Assembly: GCA_900557355.1 (NCBI GenBank)
Contig: USSR01000215.1
Span: 1-9,739 of the forward strand
Reading direction: 5' to 3'
Origin: an uncultured Bacteroides sp.
GTDB lineage: Bacteria; Bacteroidota; Bacteroidia; Bacteroidales; Bacteroidaceae
Length of the DNA stretch: 9,739 nt
The notes under the pieces were generated by a model, which had not been told where the DNA came from, searched no databases, and worked only from the letters and a program-made list of their open reading frames with translations. The position numbers were made by a program, and so were the translations under genes. Positions 1 through 7,042 of this stretch are shown piece after piece (position 1 is the first letter of the stretch; each line of letters starts with the position of its first letter).

Positions 1-1
1 C

Positions 2-355
2 TATGTGGTAAGGAGTGAGTTCTATGGGCTTAAGCACTTTACAAAGTACGTCAAGCCGGGTTGGCGGCGGATCGGAGTGGATTATGAACTAAAAAAGGTG
101 GAGGTAGTTGCTTTTCAAGACCCTGATGAATATCAGATAGCTGTCGTTTTAGTCAATTACTCCGAACAGGAGGAGAAAACGGTCAGGTTGAAGAATATTG
201 GCAGTAAGGAGGTATCCTCCATAAGGAAAGTAATACAGACTGATACTCAAAAAGAAAGTTGGTATCAGGAGCTGAAAAACACTGATCCATTTGTCGAATT
301 AGTATTACCAAAAATGAGTGTTACCACTGTTTATTTCAAATTCAAAACAAATTGA
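2..355 (+). CDS. C-terminal part of a GH30-like glycoside hydrolase (5' truncated by window edge)
   Basis: The frame is open from the first complete codon to a TGA at 353-355, giving about 117 residues with no convincing internal start, so this is the tail of a longer gene. The segment FYGLKHFTKYVKPGWRRI resembles the end of the catalytic barrel in clan GH-A enzymes of the GH30 type, where a last helix of the form 'yy-KHFSkfVkPGa-RI' leads into a C-terminal beta-sandwich. What follows fits that sandwich: VVAFQDPD, then IAVVLVN, then the closing strand LVLPKMSVTTVYF, which matches the usual 'l-lp-SvtTv-f' ending. The catalytic glutamates would lie upstream and cannot be seen. Members of this family cut beta-1,6-glucan, beta-1,3-glucan, xylan or glucosylceramide-like bonds; the exact activity is unknown here. 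It is on the same strand as the PUL operon but separated from it by 147 nt and a promoter, so it may be the last gene of a neighbouring or linked unit. Family call is moderately sure; other GH-A families with a similar sandwich remain possible. Confidence 0.62.
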   Translation, partial: YVVRSEFYGLKHFTKYVKPGWRRIGVDYELKKVEVVAFQDPDEYQIAVVLVNYSEQEEKTVRLKNIGSKEVSSIRKVIQTDTQKESWYQELKNTDPFVELVLPKMSVTTVYFKFKTN

Positions 356-410
356 AACGTATTTAAAAAGCGAATAAACGTATGTGCAACTTGATGTTAC
401 ATTTCAAATA

Positions 411-439
411 GTGTAGTAGAATGTAAGTTCATACTTTTG
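411..439 (+). promoter_or_regulatory. Bacteroides-type promoter for the susC-like operon
   Basis: TACTTTTG at 432-439 is an exact match to the Bacteroides sigma-ABfr -7 consensus TAnnTTTG. The -33 element is weak: only GTG at 411-413 sits about 18 nt upstream, in place of the usual TTG. Transcription would start near 445-448, leaving an untranslated leader of about 55 nt before the ATG at 503. This is the only good match in the 147-nt gap before the five-gene operon. A poor -33 box fits a promoter that needs an activator, as is usual for PULs, but that is inference. Confidence 0.6.
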
Positions 440-502
440 TGTCGGACATTTGCTAAATATGGGTGTGAAATTATAAAGCAATATTTTATAAATGTAATAT
501 AT

Positions 503-3500
503 ATGAAGAACAATTATTTTTCAAGATGTGTGCTGCTAGCCGGATTATGTTCGGTTATTATGGTTTTTGCAGTCACTCCTGTTTATGCGACCGGAGGTGC
601 ATTTTCTCCTCTTCCACATGCTGTCTCTGAAGGAGACATTACTGTTACCGGTAAAGTGGTTGATGATGCCGGAGAACCTTTGATAGGTGTTAGTATTCAA
701 GTGAAAGGTACTAGTAAAGGTGCTACTACTGATGTGAATGGTATTTATACACTAAATATAGCATCAGGTTCTACCCTTGTATTCTCATATATCGGAATGA
801 AGACCATTCAACGGAAAGTGACGAAAGGCGGTAAGCTGGATATCACGATGGAGAATGATGAGAATATGTTGGACGAGGTGGTAGCTGTAGGATACGGCTC
901 CATGAAACGTTCGGACTTGACAGGATCGGTCGTTTCCATCAATGCCAAGTCCATAGAAGAATCAATGGCTTCTACCATTGACCAGGCGTTGCAAGGACGT
1001 GCGGCAGGATTGCAGATGACGCAGAATTCCGGTGTTCCGGGTGGAGGTACATCTATTCAGATTCGTGGTGTGAATTCATTAAACAGTACCAATGAACCTA
1101 TTTATGTAGTAGACGGAGTTATTATCTCCGGTGAAACAGGCTCGAATACAAGTAATGCTATGGCAGGTATTAATCCAGCTGATATTGAAAGCATTGAGAT
1201 CTTGAAAGATGCTTCGGCTACTGCCATTTATGGTGCACAGGCGGCTAATGGGGTCATATTGATTACGATGAAAGCTGGTGTAACAGGCAAGCCTCGAATT
1301 AACTTCCAAGCCTCTGTGGGAAATCAGGAAATACCGAAAACAATCGACATGATGAATTTGCGTGACTATGCCCGTCACTATAATGAACTATATGCTCTTA
1401 TAAATGCCAGCAGGGTGAAAGATGCGTTTAGTCATCCTGAAACTTTAGGTGACGGTACTAACTGGCAGGATGAGATATTCCGCAATGCTCTGTTGCAGAA
1501 CTATAATCTGTCAATTCGTGGCGGTACAAAAACGGTCAGCTATAATCTGTCCGGCGGATATTTGGGGCAGGACGGTATTTGCATCGGTTCGGATTTTGAG
1601 CGTTACACCTTCCGTATGGGAACAGAGATACAGGTTACTCCTAAGGTTCGTTTCGGAGGTACGGTGAATGTTTCTTATACCAAGCAAGGTACAGGCATGG
1701 CTAGCTGGTCTATCATTCCCAATGCACTTTATCAGGCACCGGATGTTCCCGTACGTGATAAGAATGGTAACTTTTCCGGACCGGAAGAGGACGACCAGCA
1801 GAATTTAAGCAATTACAGTAATCCGGTGGCGTTGGCGGCGTTAACACAGCGTAATAATGAAAAGGGAGGTGCTCGTGCCAATCTTTTCATGAAAATCAAT
1901 CCATGGAAATGGCTGACTTACCGTACTGATTTTACGGCAGATGGCAATATCGATAATTATCAATATTTCCTTCCCCAATATGAATTGGGATACTCAAAGA
2001 ATCCTTATCCTACTAATGAACACTCTAAAAACTACGGGCTTTACTGGGGATGGAAGAATGTAGTGACGATGGAGAAGACGTTCAAACGTAAGCACAAGAC
2101 GAGTTTGATGTTAGGACATGAGATGACTTCCAGAAGTTCAGATTATCTTCAGGGAAAACGTACACATGGTGATAATCTGCTGACAGACTTGGATGCGGGT
2201 GATGCTGCGTATGCCACCAATAGTGGAAGGGCAAGCAAGACAACGTACCTCTCTTATTTCAGTCGTCTGTTTTATAGTTACGACAACCGTTACCAGTTAA
2301 CGGCTACGGTACGGCGCGACGGAACATCCCGTTTTGCCAAAGGAAATCAGTGGGGGACATTCCCATCAGTAGCTGTGGCATGGCGTCTTTCCGAAGAGTC
2401 ATTCTGGCGTCCGCTGAAAGATGTGGCTAATAACTTCAAGTTGCGTTTGAGTTATGGTGAAGTCGGTAATTCCAATGTCAGTGCATTTGCTTACCAACGG
2501 ATGGGAACGTATGTGCAGTCTATCTGGGGGACGAGTTTGCAGACCGCCAATATTGCTAATCCCGATTTGACATGGGAGAGTACCCGTTCCTGGAATGCAG
2601 GTATCGACCTGAACTTTTTTAATAACCGCGTCGAGTTTATTCTGGATGCATATATCAAAAAGACAAGAAACCTCTTGTTGCAACAAGATTATCCGGGATA
2701 TATGGGAACTACGGGCAATGGTGCTGCAACAGCTCAATGGGCGAATATAGGCTCCATGGAGAATAAAGGTTTTGAATTTACATTGAACACGGTAAATATA
2801 TCCAATAGGGATTTTCAGTGGCGTACAAATGTTACATTCAGTTTGAACCGTAACAAGGTAGCAAGTATGAATACAGAGAATGCCTTTATCGACAAGACTT
2901 ATCAAAATAGTGGTCAGACGGAAGTGATTACCCGCACTGCAGTCGGAAAGCCTGTCAGCCAGTTCTATGGCTATAAGGCAATCGGCCGCATCAATAGCGC
3001 TTCCGATTATTTGATAGATAATGGTGATGGAACTAGCACGGTAAAGATTGCTACTCCAGTATTGCGGGTAGGTGAACAGGTGGTTAACTCGGGTACGGAT
3101 AAAGGTAGCCTTATCAAACAAATTTATATTGGCGATTATATTTTTGAGGATTTGAATAATGACGGAGTGATTGACGAAAAAGATCAGACATTCTTGGGAA
3201 GTCCGTTGCCTAAATTTACCTATGGCATTAATAATACCTTTAATTATAAGAATTTCGATTTGACTATATTCTTATATGGTTCGTATGGAAACAAAGCGAT
3301 GAACTATTTGTCCCGTCGTATTACTAACCCCAATTCGAGTGGTAATGTACACGCGTCCGTTGCCAACCATGCCCGTTTGGGATACCTTGATGGAAATTCG
3401 GATAATACCGATGTCTGGAATATGTATATATTGCCCGGCTCTAACGGTTTGTGCCGTATGTCTGTTAATGATGCCAATGATAACGACCGCATCAGTAGCC

Positions 3501-3781
3501 GTTATGTGGAGGATGCTTCTTTCTTGCGTATACAGAATATTGCTTTGGGATATACGTTACCGAAGAATTGGTTGAAAAAACTGAAGATAGAGAATGCGCG
3601 CATTTATGCGAATATTAAAAATGTATATACATTCACAGGCTATGACGGTTACGATCCGGAGATTGGCTCTACACAGGCGCAATATTCTTATTCCGGTCAG
3701 AGTATGCTGATGTACGGAGTGGATACGGGACGTTGTCCTTCTCCCCGTATTTATACATTTGGTATTGATTTAACCTTTTAA
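503..3781 (+). CDS. SusC-like TonB-dependent outer-membrane glycan transporter
   Basis: This 1092-residue protein has the full SusC/RagA layout. Residues 1-29 are a signal peptide ending TPVYA. Residues about 46-118 form a carboxypeptidase-regulatory-like beta-sandwich (GKVVDDAGEPLIGVSI). A TonB-box region follows at about 119-141 (MLDEVVAVGYG). The plug, about 133-258, includes the SusC signature NEPIYVVDGV (about 197-206) and the stretch ILKDASATAIYGAQAANGVI. The rest is the 22-strand barrel, ending in an aromatic outer-membrane signature (IDLTF). D883 to D894 (DLNNDGVIDEKD) is an EF-hand-like calcium loop, common in this family's extracellular regions. The frame is open further upstream to a TTG at 437, but that codon overlaps the promoter and would put 22 residues before a clear signal peptide, so the ATG at 503 is chosen. 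No Shine-Dalgarno is seen. It would import oligosaccharides into the periplasm with its SusD partner, 13 nt downstream. The gene looks intact. Confidence 0.95.
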   Translation: MKNNYFSRCVLLAGLCSVIMVFAVTPVYATGGAFSPLPHAVSEGDITVTGKVVDDAGEPLIGVSIQVKGTSKGATTDVNGIYTLNIASGSTLVFSYIGMKTIQRKVTKGGKLDITMENDENMLDEVVAVGYGSMKRSDLTGSVVSINAKSIEESMASTIDQALQGRAAGLQMTQNSGVPGGGTSIQIRGVNSLNSTNEPIYVVDGVIISGETGSNTSNAMAGINPADIESIEILKDASATAIYGAQAANGVILITMKAGVTGKPRINFQASVGNQEIPKTIDMMNLRDYARHYNELYALINASRVKDAFSHPETLGDGTNWQDEIFRNALLQNYNLSIRGGTKTVSYNLSGGYLGQDGICIGSDFERYTFRMGTEIQVTPKVRFGGTVNVSYTKQGTGMASWSIIPNALYQAPDVPVRDKNGNFSGPEEDDQQNLSNYSNPVALAALTQRNNEKGGARANLFMKINPWKWLTYRTDFTADGNIDNYQYFLPQYELGYSKNPYPTNEHSKNYGLYWGWKNVVTMEKTFKRKHKTSLMLGHEMTSRSSDYLQGKRTHGDNLLTDLDAGDAAYATNSGRASKTTYLSYFSRLFYSYDNRYQLTATVRRDGTSRFAKGNQWGTFPSVAVAWRLSEESFWRPLKDVANNFKLRLSYGEVGNSNVSAFAYQRMGTYVQSIWGTSLQTANIANPDLTWESTRSWNAGIDLNFFNNRVEFILDAYIKKTRNLLLQQDYPGYMGTTGNGAATAQWANIGSMENKGFEFTLNTVNISNRDFQWRTNVTFSLNRNKVASMNTENAFIDKTYQNSGQTEVITRTAVGKPVSQFYGYKAIGRINSASDYLIDNGDGTSTVKIATPVLRVGEQVVNSGTDKGSLIKQIYIGDYIFEDLNNDGVIDEKDQTFLGSPLPKFTYGINNTFNYKNFDLTIFLYGSYGNKAMNYLSRRITNPNSSGNVHASVANHARLGYLDGNSDNTDVWNMYILPGSNGLCRMSVNDANDNDRISSRYVEDASFLRIQNIALGYTLPKNWLKKLKIENARIYANIKNVYTFTGYDGYDPEIGSTQAQYSYSGQSMLMYGVDTGRCPSPRIYTFGIDLTF

Positions 3782-3794
3782 ATAGAAAACTTCC

Positions 3795-5651
3795 ATGAAA
3801 AAGAATATTATATTATCAGTGGTTTGTGGAATGGTCGCGATGGCAAGCCTCACTTCCTGCAATGACTTCTTGCAAGTAAGTGCCACCAGCCAAAAAGAAA
3901 TGGACAAATCCTTTACTACTTATGACGAGCTGCGTTTGGCAACAGCTTATCTTTATATGAAACCTTGGTTTGGTTTTCACAGTACCCGTCTGTTTGCGAT
4001 GGGAGATGCACGCGGAAACAATATCTACGGTGACAACAACAACGAGACAGGTTATGCTCCTTATTGCCTCTTTACCGACAAACCCAATACACCCGGACTT
4101 GCCGATGCGTGGAATTCACTTTACATTGTTGTTACGCAGGCAGACTACATCATTAACGATTATGCACCACAGGGACGCCAACATTTCAGTGAAGCACAAG
4201 CGAATGCTTGCGAGGGAGAAGCACGTTTCATGCGGGCGGCGGCTTATTACTATTTGGCTTCCTACTGGCACGATGTGCCCATTATGGAGAATCCAATTGC
4301 TCATACGGAAGCTTTCAATATGGCTCCCACACGCTTCGAGGATGTGATTCGCTACGGTATCCGCGACTTGGAGTACGCTGCGGAGTGGTTGCCGCTTGCC
4401 GACGCGGACGGTCGTGTGACTCGCTATTCGGCTTTGGGACTACTGGCACGCTATTATGTAACGCTGGCAGCGTATGCGCGTGGCGGACACTGTACACAGG
4501 CTACTATGGATTATTATGAAGCCAGCGGTTCTCACGATTTGGCGGACATTCTTTATGATTTGGCCAAGGAGGCTGCCGGAGAAGTGATTCTTGCTCAGAA
4601 CAGATATGGATTGATGGAAGAATATGAAGAAATCTTCCGGGTACAGAACAATAATTGCAAAGAGGTATTGTTTGCTTTGCAACCGCTGCAAGGTGTCGAC
4701 TCCTACGGAATGGGTAACAGCAACGGAAGCGGTTTGTGCTCTTACACAGAATTGCTGAACGGTTTGAGTGCCTATAACTCCTCTTATGTATCTTACGACT
4801 GCTTGCGTATGCTGATTAATTCCGGCGGACGTTCCCGTCTGCGTGGTAATGTGCTTTGTCCGGGAGAGTTCTATGACTATATCGGTACACATTTGGTGGA
4901 TGGTGGTTGGGCTGCCGGATATAAAGGCGGACAGAAAGCTGCCGGATTAGAAACGAACAGAAAAGTTGCCTTCAAGAAACAGGTAGTGGGTAGTGCTGAA
5001 GACACGAATAATATCGCTATTGCCGGGAACTCCGGTTTCTGCACACCGATGTTGCGCCTTGCAGAAGTGTACTTGTTGTACGTGGAGGCTTGCATGGGCA
5101 CCAGTGATGAGCTGACCGACCGGGACGCCTTGAAATATTACGACGATGTCCGGAAACGCGGCTACAAGATGGAGATAGAGAGTGGCGAACTGACCTACTA
5201 TGACACCAACTATCTCACCCGTAATGATTTGTTGAGAGAGTTTCGTGTAGAGTTCTTTATGGAAGGCCTTTGGTGGCCTACGCTGGTACGCCGTTCGCTT
5301 TACGACACAAAGTGGGTGACCGATTTTATCAATAACGAGTTGGTTATTATGACCGAAGGTGATGAAGGAGAACAGGTGCGCAGTGACGAATGGGACAGCA
5401 ACAGATGGTATGCTTACTATTATACGATAAACAAGAACACTCTTCAGGCGGCATTCAGTTCTGACAGTCCCCGTCAGTCCGACGGAGCCAAACTGGCGGT
5501 ACGAGCTACTCATACTCCGTTGGCGGAAGGAGATTACGTACATTCGAATACCTCTGATGATAATGTATGGGCATTTTCTTATCCGGAAGTGGAAAGTACC
5601 CGTGACCCGTTATTAAATACAGCACCTGTTGCTTATGATTTTAACAAATAA
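3795..5651 (+). CDS. SusD-like surface glycan-binding lipoprotein
   Basis: This 618-residue protein forms the lid of the SusC-type transporter and binds the incoming glycan at the cell surface. The N-terminus is a lipoprotein signal (MKKNIILSVV onward) with lipobox LTSC and the lipidated cysteine at C22. SusD hallmarks are CEGEARFMRAAAYYYLASYW at 139-158 followed by HDVPI, the helical segment TPMLRLAEVYLLYVEA at 417-432, and EFRVEFFMEGLWWPTLVRR at about 482-500. These correspond to the SusD-like N-terminal TPR region and the C-terminal RagB/SusD domain. The length is slightly above the usual 500-600 residues. The mature protein carries nine cysteines besides C22 (C91, C139, C233, C288, C315, C336, C355, C416, C433), which seems many for a SusD protein. 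The gene starts 13 nt after the SusC stop, so the pair is co-transcribed. The sequence has little overall likeness to starch SusD, so the ligand is not known. Confidence 0.95.
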   Translation: MKKNIILSVVCGMVAMASLTSCNDFLQVSATSQKEMDKSFTTYDELRLATAYLYMKPWFGFHSTRLFAMGDARGNNIYGDNNNETGYAPYCLFTDKPNTPGLADAWNSLYIVVTQADYIINDYAPQGRQHFSEAQANACEGEARFMRAAAYYYLASYWHDVPIMENPIAHTEAFNMAPTRFEDVIRYGIRDLEYAAEWLPLADADGRVTRYSALGLLARYYVTLAAYARGGHCTQATMDYYEASGSHDLADILYDLAKEAAGEVILAQNRYGLMEEYEEIFRVQNNNCKEVLFALQPLQGVDSYGMGNSNGSGLCSYTELLNGLSAYNSSYVSYDCLRMLINSGGRSRLRGNVLCPGEFYDYIGTHLVDGGWAAGYKGGQKAAGLETNRKVAFKKQVVGSAEDTNNIAIAGNSGFCTPMLRLAEVYLLYVEACMGTSDELTDRDALKYYDDVRKRGYKMEIESGELTYYDTNYLTRNDLLREFRVEFFMEGLWWPTLVRRSLYDTKWVTDFINNELVIMTEGDEGEQVRSDEWDSNRWYAYYYTINKNTLQAAFSSDSPRQSDGAKLAVRATHTPLAEGDYVHSNTSDDNVWAFSYPEVESTRDPLLNTAPVAYDFNK

Positions 5652-5661
5652 GATGACTACT

Positions 5662-7017
5662 ATGAAGATAACAGATAAGATATTAACGAATTTGTGTTTG
5701 AGCACTTTATTGCTGTTCTCGTTGTTTAGCGTATTTTCTTGTTCTGACGACGACGATGATGTCCGCATATACAGTGTGTGGAGTAATATGCTTGGTGAAG
5801 AAGCCAAACAGATTACCTCTGTTTATACCGGAACCTGGATTCGGGTGGACGGTAGTGGCTTTAGTGGTTTGCAAGCTATTTATTGCAACGGTTTGCAGGT
5901 GACGGAATACAACTCTACTTACATGAGTGACTCCCATCTCACGTTTAAAGTACCCTCCAGTGTTCCGATGGCACATGAGATAGAAGATGAATCAGTGAAA
6001 AATACCCTCAGGGTGGTGACTTCCCACGGTGAAGGAGTATACCGTTTCATCTTTAAAGATGTGAACAAGATGCCTAGCATTACAGACGTGTCATATACGT
6101 TGCCCCATCCGGGCGATCACATCACCCTTATAGGGAAGTACCTCAATGGTGCATCAGCCGTTTACTTTCCAGGCAATGACGGCAATGAAGTGCAGGTTCC
6201 CTATATCGATGGCACCGGAGATATGGTAGTGTCCGAAGATGGAACGCGGATAACTGTCAAGGTGCCTGATGGAGTGGGCGAACGGAGTGGTTCCCTCCGG
6301 GTGGAGATGGCAGAATTGGGTGAGAACTATTACACTCCCAATTATATGTTCTACGACAAAGCAATGTTTGTGCACGATCATGAAGGGACCACAGCTTTGA
6401 ACTATGGTGTGTCCGGAAGTGTCATCTCTCCGCAGAAATGCGCCTATTACTCAATCAACGCGGCAGATGCGCCGCAAGTACCCGCAGGTGCCAGAGCCTA
6501 TGTCTTCAGTATACCCGAAACTGCTCCGGCCACTCTTCCGGTGGTGAGCGATAATAATTCGCCTTTCGGTTATTTCCGTTTCAATACAGGAATGCAATTA
6601 CAGTATCTGATAGACAACAGCGACGGAGAATGGGCCAGAGAAACGGATGCCCGCAAGGTGGCTTTGCAGGCGGACATCTATATGAATCATGATTGGAGCA
6701 CCGGCGTGGTAGGCTGGCGCATGAACAAGAATGGAGGAAAGGGTAATGGTGAAAGTGCATGGAATGTGGCTTCGTGGACTAACAATAAGCCATACGCATT
6801 TAACGGCAGCTGGAAGACGCTTACTTTCGAGATACATACCAAGTATGCCAACTTGGGCGAGGCGATTGATGCTTGGAGTGCGAGCGGTGTGCATTCACTG
6901 TTCACTATCCTCAACTTCGATGTCCTGTCGGCCGGATTGACCATGAAAGAGGGAGCGGATTTCCGTATGTTCATCACTAACTTGCGTTTGGTTCCCTATG
7001 TGACTCCGGAAGAATAA
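5662..7017 (+). CDS. IPT/TIG surface glycan-binding lipoprotein, short form (SGBP-B-like)
   Basis: The protein has 451 residues from the ATG at 5662; ATG 5653 is an equally possible start three codons upstream, and both begin just after the SusD stop. The signal ends in lipobox VFSC with the lipid cysteine at C27, followed by SDDDDD, an acidic lipoprotein-export signal typical of Bacteroidota surface proteins. Two Ig-like IPT/TIG modules follow: about 47-132 (ITSVYTGTWIRVDGSGF) and 137-232 (ITDVSYTLPHPGDHITLIG, ending in NYMFYD). The last part, about 236-446, resembles the C-terminal binding domain of SGBP-B from the Bacteroides ovatus xyloglucan locus. It is rich in Trp (W324, W345, W352, W367, W372, W384, W405) and ends NLRLVPY. 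The modules would act as a stalk holding the binding domain away from the membrane. It is homologous to the next gene along the second module and the C-terminal domain. No catalytic motif is seen. The ligand is probably the PUL polysaccharide. Confidence 0.88.
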   Translation: MKITDKILTNLCLSTLLLFSLFSVFSCSDDDDDVRIYSVWSNMLGEEAKQITSVYTGTWIRVDGSGFSGLQAIYCNGLQVTEYNSTYMSDSHLTFKVPSSVPMAHEIEDESVKNTLRVVTSHGEGVYRFIFKDVNKMPSITDVSYTLPHPGDHITLIGKYLNGASAVYFPGNDGNEVQVPYIDGTGDMVVSEDGTRITVKVPDGVGERSGSLRVEMAELGENYYTPNYMFYDKAMFVHDHEGTTALNYGVSGSVISPQKCAYYSINAADAPQVPAGARAYVFSIPETAPATLPVVSDNNSPFGYFRFNTGMQLQYLIDNSDGEWARETDARKVALQADIYMNHDWSTGVVGWRMNKNGGKGNGESAWNVASWTNNKPYAFNGSWKTLTFEIHTKYANLGEAIDAWSASGVHSLFTILNFDVLSAGLTMKEGADFRMFITNLRLVPYVTPEE

Positions 7018-7042
7018 AATATAAACATGAAACAGATTAGAT

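Noticed and set aside
334..358. Terminator after the GH30-like gene (TTTCAA / TTGAAA)
   Set aside because: It is a 6-bp AT-rich stem with a long loop and no T run, too weak to call.
2399..3121. Long antisense open frame (240 codons) inside the SusC gene
   Set aside because: It lies wholly within a strongly supported gene on the other strand, has no recognisable protein features and is rich in Cys, Ile and His as mirror frames of Bacteroides genes are.
4947..5543. Antisense open frame (198 codons) inside the SusD-like gene
   Set aside because: It is fully covered by the SusD coding sequence and shows no independent coding signal.
5629..5661. Start of the short IPT gene at TTG 5629, overlapping the SusD gene
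   Set aside because: It would add residues before a clear lipoprotein signal. ATG 5662 or 5653 gives a normal signal peptide right after the SusD stop.
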